A DNA stretch of 64,000 bases, from the NCBI GenBank assembly GCA_947561585.1, contig CANNZV010000948.1:186001-250000 (forward strand), in the 5' to 3' direction. Below are positions 1 through 10,785 of this stretch, piece by piece; position 1 is the stretch's first letter; every line of letters starts with the position of its first letter. The notes beneath the pieces are model-generated. The model was not told the origin of the DNA. It saw nothing but the letters and a program-made list of their open reading frames with translations, and did not search any database. A program made the translations under genes and the position numbers. This DNA is from Caprella mutica. Taxonomy: Eukaryota; Arthropoda; Malacostraca; Amphipoda; Caprellidae.

Positions 1-724
1 AAATGAAATTGCCTATTTATATATTCTGATTTATCATAAGTCACATAATAAACAAACACAGTCACCGCCTAAAACTTAACTCACTCATTACTCTAAGTTG
101 AGATGGTGTGTGTAAGAGGTTAGGGGGGAGGGGGGAGTTAGGGAGATTTGGCGCGCTTTTGTGTTTGACTCCCTATTCAGTTTTCAGAGTGCAATAAAAT
201 AACCAGTATCAATCAATCATGGCATCATTATTCCACTGATACTCCTATCTTTTATATTTATTATTCATATAAATACAAGAAACCCATAACCCACTTTATT
301 ATTATGTACGTTATTTTACATATTACATGCGAGTGCGCGCTGTATTTACATTAGAGAACATTAAAATATTTATTTTTATTTATTTACACAAGTAGAAATA
401 TGATATGATTTGCAGTACATGTTAACTGTGACTGATTCAGTGTTGTAAAATAAACTTAAATGTACATGGTATATTGCCAACAAGTTAATTATTATTAGGA
501 AAGAAAAAAGTATTTTATCAATGAAATTATTGGAGGATAGCACACATCCCGCAACTAACCCTAGCGCTACCCTCCCCTGTCCCCCTTTATTGTACTATAT
601 ACCCAGTGTTATTCAATTACCTTTGCAATCTTGCGTAAGGTTATATTTTCATCGGAATTTATTTATTTATTTATCATCTTGTTATCCGTTTAACTGAAAA
701 AGTGTTCAACCAAATTACCTGTAA
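1..724. other. AT-rich intergenic DNA
   Basis: I see no gene or complete repeat here. There are short A/T runs and a purine tract near 120-150 (runs of G interrupted by A/T). Confidence 0.6.
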
Positions 725-1135
725 TTTGGTGAAACGATTGGTCCATGTCCAGTGACCTGCCTGTGACCCGGTCAAAGGTCAAGGTCACGGTCATTTATAA
801 CACAAAAAGTATCGAACCATATTGCATGAAACTTGATGGATCGATTGGTCAATATGCAGGAACCATTTTGATAGATTTTAGGAGTGATCAGGTCAAAGGT
901 CAATGATCAAGGTCAAGGCCATTTGTAACTTAAAAATTATTCTACCAAATTGTCTGAAATTTGATGGTTTAATTGGTCAATGACCAGGAAAGATCTGGTA
1001 GAATTTTGGAAGCGACCGGTCAAAGGTCAAGGTCATTTATAACTCAAAAAGTATTGTACCATATTTTATGAAACTTGGTGGATCGATTGGTCAATATGCA
1101 GGAACCATTTTGATAGATAGAACCAATAATTTAGT
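725..1135. repeat. Degenerate ~125-bp tandem repeat rich in GGTCAAGGTCA
   Basis: About three imperfect copies of a unit that reads roughly: a 'gattggtcaat..caggaacc' block, a 'gtcaaaggtcaaggtcatttataac' block, then 'caaat/tatt..tgaaacttgatgg'. Related sequence lies in the opposite orientation at 1262-1410 and 22640-23170, so this is a dispersed family rather than a local duplication. The repeated GGTCA/TGACC words look like nuclear-receptor half-sites, but this is probably a consequence of the repeat. Confidence 0.7.
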
Positions 1136-1261
1136 GATTAGTTTACTATGCAAGTTATTTTTACCAATTACCTAATCATAATATGTTCAAATAACGAATA
1201 ACAAAACACAAAATAACAAATAACATAATATGTGCAAATAATTATTGTAACAATCTGTATA

Positions 1262-1410
1262 ATCTTACCAACTGGTTCCTGGATAATGACCAACCGCTCA
1301 AAAATTTTAAGGCAATTTGATTAATTTGATTGAAACCCTTTTGAGTTATGCGAGTACCTAGCAAGATTATTAATAAATAAATGCCGCCTAAAGTATAACC
1401 TTCTGCAATC
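1262..1410. repeat. Inverted relative of the GGTCAAGGTCA family
   Basis: The words 'ggttcctggataatgaccaaccg', '..tttgattgaaacccttttgagttatg' and 'gccgcctaaagtataacctt' recur near 23060-23200. They are partly the reverse complement of 725-1135. This is probably an end fragment of the same repeat family. Confidence 0.5.
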
Positions 1411-1573
1411 TGCAAGTTAAAATCAGAACCTAGTAATAAAGTAATTCATTTTATGATACATTGCAAGATGTGAGTAAAAAGGGTTTCAATAATTCAGCAA
1501 CGTTATATTTCTTTCACATAAGAAAGTATTCTCTACAGTTTCATCGCACCATTCAGGAAGGTACTTTGTGATT

Positions 1574-1645
1574 TGGGGGTGAGGGTATAGGGTGAGGAGG
1601 GTGTAGGGTGAGGAGGGTATAGGGTGAGGAGAGGTGTACCTAGTA
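1574..1645. repeat. Short G-rich tandem repeat (GGGTGAGGAGGGTATA)
   Basis: Three to four tandem copies of a roughly 19-bp G-rich unit. The G-runs (GGGTGAGGAGGG) could form a G-quadruplex on the plus strand. No gene is attached. Confidence 0.7.
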
Positions 1646-2189
1646 ACTCAGGGGAGGGGGGAGGTGGTGGAGAGAAGTGATTAATATTTACACAGATAGA
1701 AATTATCTTCTAGTTAACTATGTATAAGCTAATATTTTTTATAAACTAATATTTTATTTACAACATAATACAAATATATTTGTATTCATATATGATTTAA
1801 TTTAGTGATCTAATCATTGGTCATTCATGGGTGAAGTGCATGACTGTATGTGTATGAAGCCCGCGAAGATACAGTCACTTCCACTTGCTGCCTGACTTAT
1901 GTCACTGGTTGTACCACTGTCAATCATCTGTCAATCATCTGAGACACTACTTACTTAGGTATCACCAATAGACTGAAGGGAAAATGATTAATTATTATTT
2001 ATTTGTTTATTTATAGTAACAAAAATATAAACTATTCATAATTGAATTTAGAGCTAATTATGACTTATTATATTCCTTAATAATAATTATATTCATCAAA
2101 TAAAAACAGTATATGAGACATTGATGAGGTTCTATATTATTTTCGGTCATGTAAGTTTCTAGTTTTTATTTTTCAGAAGATTAGTATAG
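1646..2189. other. AT-rich intergenic DNA
   Basis: No coding signal or repeat structure recognised, apart from a short duplicated 'caatcatctgt' at 1921-1942. Confidence 0.6.
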
Positions 2190-2605
2190 AGCGTGTTTAC
2201 AACAAACTAGCGGATACAACAAACTACATTAGCAACTCTCAGTTATTTCTATCAAAGTAGATCTTCATTTGTTTAACTAAGTAAGGATTAGAAAAATAGG
2301 GAGTGGGGGCTCATGACCGGGGGGCTCATGACTGGGAGGCTCATGACCGTGGGGGGGGGGGAGGCTCATAGGGGTACGGTCAAGAGCCCCCCGGTCAAGA
2401 GCCCCCCCGGTCATGAGCCCCCCCGGTCACGAGCCCCCCCGGTCATGAGCCTCCCTAGGTCATAAGCCCCCCCGGTCAAGAGCCCCCCCTCCCTGTTTTT
2501 TCAATCCTTATTTACCTAGTTAAACAAATAAAGAATTACTTAGATAGAAATAACTGAGAGGTACTAATGTAGTTTGTTGTATCCGCTAGTTTGTTGTACT
2601 GCACA
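2190..2605. repeat. ~415-bp palindrome with purine/pyrimidine core, fused to left TIR
   Basis: The left arm (about 2190-2290) and right arm (about 2500-2605) are inverted copies. Both contain ACAACAAACTAGCGGATA, then CAACAAACTACATTAG and the word CTCAGTTATTTCTATC. Between them, blocks of GGGGCTCATGACCG (2305-2350) face blocks of CGGTCATGAGCCCC (2375-2490), so the core is itself palindromic. The right arm runs straight into the hairpin-bearing terminal repeat at 2577-2665. Such a structure could arise by head-to-head fusion of two element ends or from a hairpin replication intermediate. Confidence 0.85.
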
Positions 2606-2665
2606 CTTCATGATTGTTTAATGACCTGGCAGGGGGGTTCGGGGGGCGGCACGCCCCCCAATATA
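2577..2665 (-). repeat. Left terminal inverted repeat of Rep element, with stem-loop
   Basis: Read on the minus strand this ~89-bp segment matches 13016-13103 with only a few mismatches. It contains a GC-rich stem-loop (2641-2659; GGGGGCG stem around a TGC loop), then CGAACCCCCCTGCCAGG, and ends outward in ACAACAAACTAGCGGATACAA. Within the terminal part TAGTTTGTTGTA occurs twice, 5 bases apart (2569-2599), which resembles iterons beside a Rep nicking hairpin. The origin function is inferred from the neighbouring Rep gene. No target-site duplication is evident. Confidence 0.8.
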
Positions 2666-2748
2666 CATATATTTTATGTCTATTCAGTATTGAACTACAA
2701 AAGTGTCAATAACGATTAAATGGTATAGGTAAATAAGGATTTAAAAAC

Positions 2749-4385
2749 ATAACCACTAACCAGTGTACCTCGGTTCCTAACCACTAACCAGTGTACCTAG
2801 GTACCTAACCACTAACCAGTGTACCTAGGTACCTAACCACTAGCCAGTGTACCTAGGTACCTAACCACTAACCTGTGTACCTAGGTACCTAACCACTAAC
2901 CATTGTACCTTGGTACATAACCAGTGTACCTAGGTACATAACCACTAACCAGTGTACCTAGGTACCTAACCACTAGCCAGTGTACCTAGGTACATAACCA
3001 CTAACCAGTGTACCTTGGTACCTAGACACTAACCAGTGTACCTAAGTACCTAGACACTAACTAGTGTACCTAGGTACCTAAACACTAACCAGTGTACCTT
3101 GATACCTAACCACTAACCAGTGTTCCTAGGTACATAACCACTAACCTGTGTACTTTGGAACATAACCACTAACCTGTGTACCTTGGTACCTAGACACTAA
3201 CCAGTGTACCTTGGTTCCTAACCACTAACCAGTGTACCTAGGTACCTAACCACTAACCAGTGTACCAAGGTACCTAACCACTAACCAGTGTACCTAGGTA
3301 CCTAACCACTAACCAGTGTACCTTGGTACCTAACCACTAACCAGTATACCTAGGTACCTATCCACTAACCTGTGTACCTAGGTACCTAACCACTAACCAG
3401 TGTACCTAGGTACCTAACCACTAACCTGTGTACCTAGGTACCTAACCACTAACCAGTGTACCTAGGTACCTAACCACTAACCAGTGTACCTAGGTACCTA
3501 ACCACTAACCAGTGTACCTAGATACCTAACCACTAACCAGTGTACCTTGGGACCTAACCACTAACCAGAGTACCTTGGTACCTTATCATTAACCAGTGTA
3601 CTTAGGTACCTAACCACTAACCAGTGTACCTTGGTACCTTATCATTAACCAGTGTACTTAGGTACCTAACCACTAACCAGTGTACCTAGGTACCTAACCA
3701 CTAACCAGTGTACCTAGGTACCTAACCACTAACCTGTGTACCTTGGTACCTAACCACTAACCTGTGTACCTAGGTACCTAACCACTAACCAGTATACCTA
3801 GGTACCTAACCACTAACCAGTGTACCTAGGTACCTAGACACTAACCAGTGTACCTAGGTACATAACCACTAACCAGTGTACCTTGGGACCTAACCACTAA
3901 CCAGAGTACCTTGGTATCTTATCATTAACCAGTGTACTTAGGTACATAACCACTAACCAGTGTACCTTGGTACCTAACCACTAACCAGTGTACCTTGGTA
4001 TCTAACCACTAACCAGTGTACCTTGGTACCTAATCATTAACCAGTGTACCTAGGTACATAACCATTAATCAGTGTACCTAGGTTCCTAACCAGTGTACCT
4101 AACCACTAACCAGAGTATCTAGGTACCTAACCACTAACCACTGTACTTCGATACCTAACCACTAACCAGTGTACCTAGATACCTAACCAGTTACCTGGGT
4201 ACCTAACCATTTACCTGGGTACCTAACCAGTTACCTGGGTACCTAACCAGTTACCTAGGTACTTAACCACTAACCAGTGTACCTAGGTACCTAACCACTA
4301 ACCAGTGTACTTAGATACCTAACCAGTTACCTAGGTACCTAACCAGTTACCTAGGTACCTAACCAGTTAACTAGGTACCTAACCA
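2749..4385. repeat. 28-bp minisatellite, ~58 copies, each with a 12-bp palindrome
   Basis: The unit is approximately CCTAACCACTAACCAGTG followed by TACCTAGGTA (28 bp). Consecutive units create the perfect palindrome GTACCTAGGTAC. The array is impure: common variants are TTGG for TAGG and CATAACC for CCTAACC. From about 4185 the unit shortens to about 18 bp (AACCAGTTACCTAGGTAC). It lies just inside the left TIR of the Rep element. Confidence 0.95.
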
Positions 4386-4920
4386 GTGCGGTAACCTGGT
4401 TAAGTAACTAGTGCGGCAAGTTGGCAACCTTGTTAGGTAACTAGTCGGTAACCTTTTTAGGTAACTAGTGCGATTACCTTGTTATTTATCTAGTGTAGCT
4501 AGTTAGGTAACTAGTGTAACTTACAGTAATTAATAATGAAAACAAGTATAAATAGTTGAGTAACAAGTGTAACTAGTTAGGTAACTAATGGAATTAGGTA
4601 TCTAACTGGTATATCTGGTTACCTGACTACTGTAACTAGTTACCTAACTAGTGTAACTATGTACCAAACTAGTTTTTTTTAAATGTGTTTATTAAGTTCA
4701 ATATATATACACATGAGCTTATTTCAAGATGGCTCGATTCTTGTACCATCATATTAGTACCTATCTAGTTGTCTTCCACGACTTCATCTTGCTAGCAGCA
4801 AGATGAAGTGTGTACTGGGAAAGACTAGTGTATCTAGTTCCCTAGTCAGTAGCTACCTAACTACAGTATCTATCTAGGTTCATAGATACTCTAGTTAGGT
4901 AGGTTTTCCTAGATACTCTA
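4386..4920. other. Degenerate continuation of the GGTAACTAGT repeat
   Basis: Scattered GGTAACTAGTG, AACTAGTTAGGTAACTAG and CTAGTTACCTAACTAG words continue the preceding array in decayed form. No gene is visible. Confidence 0.6.
4781..4809. other. Perfect 13-bp hairpin
   Basis: ACTTCATCTTGCT, then AGC, then AGCAAGATGAAGT: thirteen perfectly paired bases with a 3-base loop. There is no T-run to suggest a transcription terminator, and its role is unknown. Confidence 0.8.
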
Positions 4921-5207
4921 ATACTCTTTCAAGCATTGTTCGTTTTCCCCATTCATGAGTTTCCCGTCAGTGTCAGCCCCGCTTCATACACTTACATACA
5001 TTTCGTAAGCACGAGTAATTATTGAGTAAAGTGCGCGGAGTTTATATGTTATACTGTATAATGTATACATTATACTCCATTTATATTATAAAATTGAATT
5101 GCTTGGCTCCTAAAAAATTGTTAATATTTATTACAGAAATAAATACCATTTCCAAAGCAGTTAATTTTTGGTGAATCTAATATCAATAGATAGATCGATT
5201 GCCCGTG

Positions 5208-5324
5208 TTGAGTCAAATTAAGCCGCAGGCTCCACGCCTAGTGGTGCCTTTCCGTCAATTCCTTTAAGTTTCAGCTTTGCAACCAGACTCCCCACGGAAC
5301 CCAGAGACTCTGGTTTCCCGTAAG
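5208..5324 (-). rRNA. 18S rRNA fragment (antisense on plus strand)
   Basis: The plus strand reads TTGAGTCAAATTAAGCCGCA ... CCGTCAATTCCTTTAAGTTT ... GGTTTCCCG. This is the reverse complement of the highly conserved stretch around the universal 1100-region of eukaryotic small-subunit rRNA. Only about 117 bp are present, with differences from the usual consensus (for example CACGCCTAG where CACTCCTGG is common, and CAGACTCCCCACGG where CATACTTCCCCCGG is usual). It is therefore a pseudogene fragment, not a functional rDNA unit. Flanking DNA is AT-rich and unrelated to rDNA. Confidence 0.9.
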
Positions 5325-6460
5325 ATAGATCGTCAATAGAAAATCGAAGAAATAGAAGTTACTATATGCCTAACTGACTATGAACCTTATAGCAATACAT
5401 CTACAAACACATCTAGGTACATACGCACACACACAGCAATGCATGCTCAACCCCCTTGACTTTAGCGCCAAAATTAAAATGATCTTTCATTAATATTCTA
5501 TATACTGTCGTACATTATAAAATATCAGTCAACAAAGAAATATAAGCAAACAGTTAAATAGAGGCATCATATTTCTCAGTGTAATCATTCACTTCTTATT
5601 CTATTTGTGAAACAGTAGTAATTACATAAAGGATACCTCTCCACTGTATCTACCCCCTCCCCTCCCCCTGTTAGTCATCCCCCCCCTCACCCACAGTAAC
5701 CGTTAGCTACCAACAAGGAAGATAAACCAAAATTATTAACGCTGGAATTAATTAAAAAGAAACACTTACATTGACAACTGATATACCTACCATTATTAAT
5801 CGAAAAATTGATAACGACCAATAATTACTATATGATACTTAAAATAATATTACATTATTGGACTAAATTATATTTATTATATGCTTGTGTTACAATTGTC
5901 TCACTTTTTTGACGACTTTTCAAAAGTTTCAATAAAATATTAAAACCTAGTGTTCGGAAAAAGTATACAATTTTTTATCGTTAGATGTGCAATAAAATAT
6001 AGTTTTAATTACTTATAGTGTCATTGCACACGACTTATTTTCAATGTAATAACTAATAACATTATTATATATAAACTTTGACTGTCACAGTTTGTATTTA
6101 GTTTCATTTACCTACATCGATATTTAAAATATTGATAGTTATTTTCTTACCCACCTTTACTATTCAAATTATCTGCAACATTATTTGCACCGTTCATATT
6201 ATCTAAACTTCAATTTAATATAAATAATTGTTTTTTAATATATATAAAAAATAGCACAATGAATTGTTTTAATAATAATTACTCATTGTTACAACAAATA
6301 TATTACATTAGCTTTACATTATAAATATTAATTATTGCAGTACAGTAATAATAAAACTCTCAATAACCTGCACTGTAATAATATACCAGTAATGTTAGAA
6401 CTCACTGTACTTAATGTCTAGCAGCTCTAGCCAATCAGAAGGCTCGTTACAAATTGCAAA
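5325..6460. other. AT-rich DNA without a recognisable gene
   Basis: No coding region, tandem array or element end recognised. Confidence 0.6.
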
Positions 6461-6467
6461 ACTATTC

Positions 6468-6700
6468 GTAGCGTAGATCAATTGCTGTCTGTGAGAGAGT
6501 AACATTGATACCTGAATAATGATCTACGCTTATACTGCCGTAGATTACTATGTTTGAATGCGAAGTGAGAGTAATGAAAAGTGATCTACGGGTGTACAGC
6601 ACTTTACAGTCGAATCATTTGGAACTTTTGTAAAGTGATCTGCAGCTGTAGATCACTTTACACTGTTACTAGTTAGCGATGGAGAATTTTGCGTAGATCA
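6468..6700. repeat. Cluster of GTGATCTACG / CGTAGATCAC inverted repeats
   Basis: At least six GATCTAC/GTAGATC half-sites occur in 230 bp, mostly paired as palindromes. Examples are TGATCTACGCTTATACTGCC followed by GTAGATTA, and 6630-6661, where GTAAAGTGATCT faces AGATCACTTTAC around a central GCAGCTGT. It could be the subterminal region of a decayed transposon or a multi-site protein-binding region. Confidence 0.65.
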
Positions 6701-7089
6701 CTAATCAAAGTTACTCTTCATGTTATATATTCAAATATAAATATAATTAAAAATCATTTTCATTACCTCCTTCCTTATCATCCAACTAGTTCGAAACAGA
6801 AACTTATTTCGACAACAAAACAATCAAATTTTCTTAATAGTTCCATAATGAGTTTTTTCTCGCCCAATTCCTCTACTTACGAGCCACTTAATGTCCGGGG
6901 AAGAATCACTTCATTGTTTCTTCCAGAATCCATTCACAGGAAAAAAAATCTGCTAGTTGTGTTCACTGATTTCTCTTAAAAATACGCGTAACTTAAAACA
7001 AAAAGAAGATACTTTCTACAATTTCATTTGTAGGAAGAAAATAATACATCAAATCTAGCATCCCAGACAGAAAATTCCACAGAGCAACT

Positions 7090-7565
7090 AAAGATAACGT
7101 ACCACAGTCCGTTATCTTTACTAGGTTAAATTCTGGTCTGTTATGTTTACTAGCTTCATTTCTGGTCCGTTATCTTTACTTGGTTGATTTATTAAATATT
7201 CGACTAATAATTGGAATAAGAATATGATTTTATAATCATATATACATACCACATTAAAGGATTAAAGAAGTTGTTTTTCCATTTTTTTTTACTACTCGTT
7301 CTTCACAACTTTAAAATGGGTCACGTTTCTTATCAATTCTCCCAATTAATAAAATATGCAACATTAATGAATAATCATTGATATTATCATATATAATGTA
7401 GTATATTATATATAAAATACTAAAGCAAATATTTTTAAAACGGAAAAAATATTCTGGTCCCGTTATCATCATTAGCTTAATTTCTGGTCCGTTATCTTCA
7501 GCTTCATTTCTGGTTCGTATTTTTACCAGCTTCATTTCTGGTTCGTTAACTTTACTTAAATTGGT
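7090..7565. repeat. Degenerate repeat of TTTCTGGTCCGTTATCTTTACTAG
   Basis: Two clusters (7100-7190 and 7450-7560) hold seven or so imperfect copies of a ~28-bp unit CTTCATTTCTGGTCCGTTAT plus CTTTACTAG. Between them lies AT-rich DNA. The short open frames here are by-products of the repeat. Confidence 0.7.
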
Positions 7566-8470
7566 CACATATTTTTATCTTTTATTGCATGGCCTCACCC
7601 CTCCACGCTGATGAGGTTCGATAGTGAATAATAATGAATGCAATGCATTATTTTGACAAGAAACAGAGTCATAACCAAAACAGTTTACATATTATTTCTG
7701 AACTATTAAATCTGTTCTACAGGGTAAAATGTCCGGTTACCAGTACCACCATGACATATTTTTTAAAAAACAATTGTATTTAATATTATACTTAATGTAA
7801 ATGGAAACCATTATTATAAGGCAAAATTTAATACAATAAATAATCTTAGTGAGTCAGGTCCGGATGAATTATAGGTTAGACTATTTACTTTTAAGTCCGG
7901 TACAATAATCATATGCTTTTATAATTTTTAATTTGCCGTTTTTCCAATAAAATGGAAAAATTGAATATAATGATTACAAAACGCTCATCAAGCGGAACGA
8001 CAAGTTATGAGGTAGTACGAGTTTTGAGGAAAATTTGAAAATAAGGAGATCTGAATTTGAAGAGCAACTGTTAAAACCCATATAGTTACATATATGAAAT
8101 AACATTAATTCATAATATATTATTAGACATTCATAAAATGTCAAAATAATCATATTTATTAGTTTTAACCAGTCGTTATACTTTTTCCATAGTCTTCCAT
8201 AAAATTGTCAGTTTATATTAAACAAAATTATAGCACGTGGTGTTAGGCATCCGTACGTGGAATGAGTTACCGTGTTTTGATGGATGCGTGGTTTGAGACG
8301 TGCGTGTTGTGAGGTTCATTTCTACTCGAAATTACTTTTACTTTAATGCGTTTGTATTTTCCACTGGTGAATTTGGTTGACCACCAATTGAATCACTAAC
8401 AAAATCTTAAGTGAATTAGAATTGCATAAATTCACTTGATTTAACAGATTTGATGTAAAATGTCATTAGA
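7566..8470. other. AT-rich DNA without a recognisable gene
   Basis: Nothing recognised on either strand. Confidence 0.55.
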
Positions 8471-8479
8471 CTAATTTTA

Positions 8480-8960
8480 AAGGTAGATAAAAAAGGTAGA
8501 ATAGGAAAACTAAATCGTCTGACGAAGTATGGATAAAAATGTAGATTAGGAAAACTAAATCGTATGACGAAGTATGGATAAAAATGTAGATTAGGAAAAC
8601 TAAATTGTCTGACGAAGTATGGATAAAAATGTAGATTAGGAAAGTAAATTGTCTGACGAAGTATGGATAAAAATGTAGATTGGGAAAACTAAATCGTCTG
8701 ACGAAGTATGGATAAAAATGTAGATTAGGAAAACTAAATTGTCTGACGAAGTAAGGATAAAAAAATAGAATAAGAAAAGTAAATTGCCTGACGAAGTATG
8801 GATAAAAATGTAGATTAGGAAAACGAAATTGTCCGATGAGGTATGGATAAAAAAATAGAATAAGAAAAGTAAATTGCCTGACGAAGTATGGATAAAAACA
8901 TAGAATAAGAAAAGTAAAATATGTGATGAAGTATGGGTAAAAATTTAGATTAGGCAATGA
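8480..8960. repeat. 45-bp minisatellite, ~10 copies
   Basis: The unit is approximately GAAGTATGGATAAAAATGTA followed by GATTAGGAAAACTAAATCGTCTGAC. Because 45 is divisible by 3 it produces an artefactual open frame on the minus strand (Phe/Tyr-rich 15-residue repeats). I do not regard that frame as a gene. Confidence 0.9.
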
Positions 8961-9224
8961 GGTATAATAAATTGCATGAGTGGCGAGGACAGGTTTATAA
9001 ACGATAGCAGAAAATTAGACTATATTTTGAAGGGTAAAGAGATATAAATTGGGTGGTAACTATATTTTAATTAGAATAAATTACATTATTTTAGCTATTA
9101 GGAAACTAATATTCCTAGGATATTTCTATTTAAGAGAATATTTTAAATGAAACATAAATAAAATAAACTACATGATGAAAAAAACAACAACATGAATTAA
9201 ATAATAAAAAGGAACAATTTAAAA

Positions 9225-9600
9225 TGGAGAGATGGACAGTGACATCCATGAGAGATGGACAGTGACATCCATGAGAGATGAACAGTGACATCCATGAGAG
9301 GTGGACAGTGACATCCATGAGAGATGGACAGTGACATCCATGAGAGATGGACAGTGACATCCATGAGAGATGGACAGTGACATCCATGAGATATGGACAG
9401 TGACATCCATGAGAGATGGACAGTGACATCCATGAGAGATGGACAGTGACATCCATGAGAGATGGACAGTGACATCCATGAGAGATGGACAGTGGACATC
9501 TAGGAGAGATGGACAGTGGACATCCAGGAGAGATGTTCAGTGACATCCAGGAGAGATGGACAGTGGACATCCAGGAGAGATGGACAGTGGACATCCAGAG
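9225..9600. repeat. 23-bp minisatellite, ~16 copies, at the 3' end of the Rep gene
   Basis: The unit is GAGAGATGGACAGTGACATC plus CAT (23 bp). Towards 9600 it becomes GAGATGGACAGTGGACATCCAG. A 23-bp period keeps all minus frames open, so the overlapping open frames are artefacts. If the splice model of the Rep gene is right, this array lies just after its final stop and would form its 3' untranslated region. Confidence 0.9.
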
Positions 9601-9940
9601 GGAATTAATCTGTTCACAAAGAAATAATACAATTATTAGCAATCGTACTTGCTTTAAATAATATTCATTGTGAATTTGTAGCCACAATATGTGATTTGGT
9701 AGAACTTACTTTTTCTAATCTTCCGTGTTGAGGAGTCTCCTTTTCCTTTTCTTTTCTTCCTTTTAATTTTGGATGGGCTGTCTTCTGGAAACGATATACA
9801 TTCAATTATTCAAAATTTTATGATATTAAATTTGACTACAATCGTTAGTTATTACATATAAATAATAACTTACTTTGAGCCGAGACAAAATTTCCAGATT
9901 ATGTAACAGGGATTGACGAAGTCGAAGAGTTGCTTGGTGA

Positions 9941-9964
9941 AAAATAGTCGAAGAGTGATTTCTG
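9941..9964 (-). other. PIP box (PCNA-interaction motif) encoded in the Rep gene
   Basis: Exon 9966-9874 begins with codons for QKSLFDYF, which fits the consensus Q-x-x-[ILM]-x-x-[FY]-[FY] exactly. It falls in the reading frame delivered by the upstream splice (donor at 10048, acceptor at 9967). PIP boxes tether replication and repair proteins to the PCNA clamp. Binding here is an inference from the motif alone. Confidence 0.6.
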
Positions 9965-10254
9965 CTCTGTGGATAGTAAAAAATAATTTAATATAAATGA
10001 ATAAATTGCATAGTATTATTATATAATAAGACAAAGATATTTACTCACTCTGATCTTTCACTGGAGCTTTCTTTTTTGAACGTGATGTTCTTTTTTCATT
10101 GTCATATTTTTTCAAAAAATCAGAGTAAGAAGTTGAAGCAACTGGAGATGAATCTCTTTTGTTTCTTTTTGGTGTTAGAAGTTTAAGGATTTGAGAGACG
10201 CCAGAGAGAGAAGAAGAAACTTCTAACACGGGTATCACAGGATTCTCGGCAACA

Positions 10255-10785
10255 TCACTACGAAGCATTTCTGGAGACTCGGCGACATCAATACGAAGCA
10301 TTTCTGGAGACTCGGTGACATCACTACGAAGCATTTCTGGAGGCTCTGCGACATCACTACGAGGCATCATCTCTGGAGGCTCGGCGACATCACTTCGAGG
10401 AATAGTCTCTGGAGGCTCGACGACGTCACTTCGAGGAATCGTCTCTGGAGGCTCGGCGACATTACTACGAGGCATCATCTCTGGAGGCTCGGCGACATCA
10501 CTTCGAGGAATCGTCTCTGGAAGCTCGGCGACATCACTTCGAGGAATCGTCTCTGGAGGCTCGGCGACATCACTACGAGGAATCTTCTCTGGAGGTTCAA
10601 TGACATCGCCATTTGATTGCACAGGCCGATCTTCATCAGATTGTGAGCAATCAGACTGGGAGCCATCAGACTGGGAGCCATCAGACTGTGAGCTATCAGA
10701 CTGTGAGCTTTCAGACTGTGAGCTATCAGAATCTGAGCGATGTGATTGTGAGCCGTCGGACTGGGAGTCACGATCGTCTTGATTT
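10255..10785 (-). repeat. In-frame coding repeats in Rep tail exon
   Basis: Two arrays sit inside the exon 11008-10049. The first is SQSD/SQSDG-type Ser-Gln-Ser-Asp repeats (about 10620-10785). The second is about nine 36-bp units encoding EPPETIPRSDVA-like dodecapeptides (about 10255-10620). Unit lengths are multiples of three. The exon has a fitting acceptor (11009) and donor (10048), which argues that the arrays were translated. Confidence 0.75.

Noticed and set aside
2300..2500. CpG-island-like or G-quadruplex promoter
   Set aside because: The G and C runs are arranged as an inverted repeat belonging to the palindrome, and no gene starts nearby.
8466..8957. 163-codon Phe/Tyr-rich frame that looks like a membrane protein
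   Set aside because: It is the translation of the 45-bp A-rich minisatellite, without splice or promoter context.
9130..9687. Three overlapping minus-strand frames over the 23-bp array
   Set aside because: Same artefact: a 23-bp stop-free period yields three equivalent translations.
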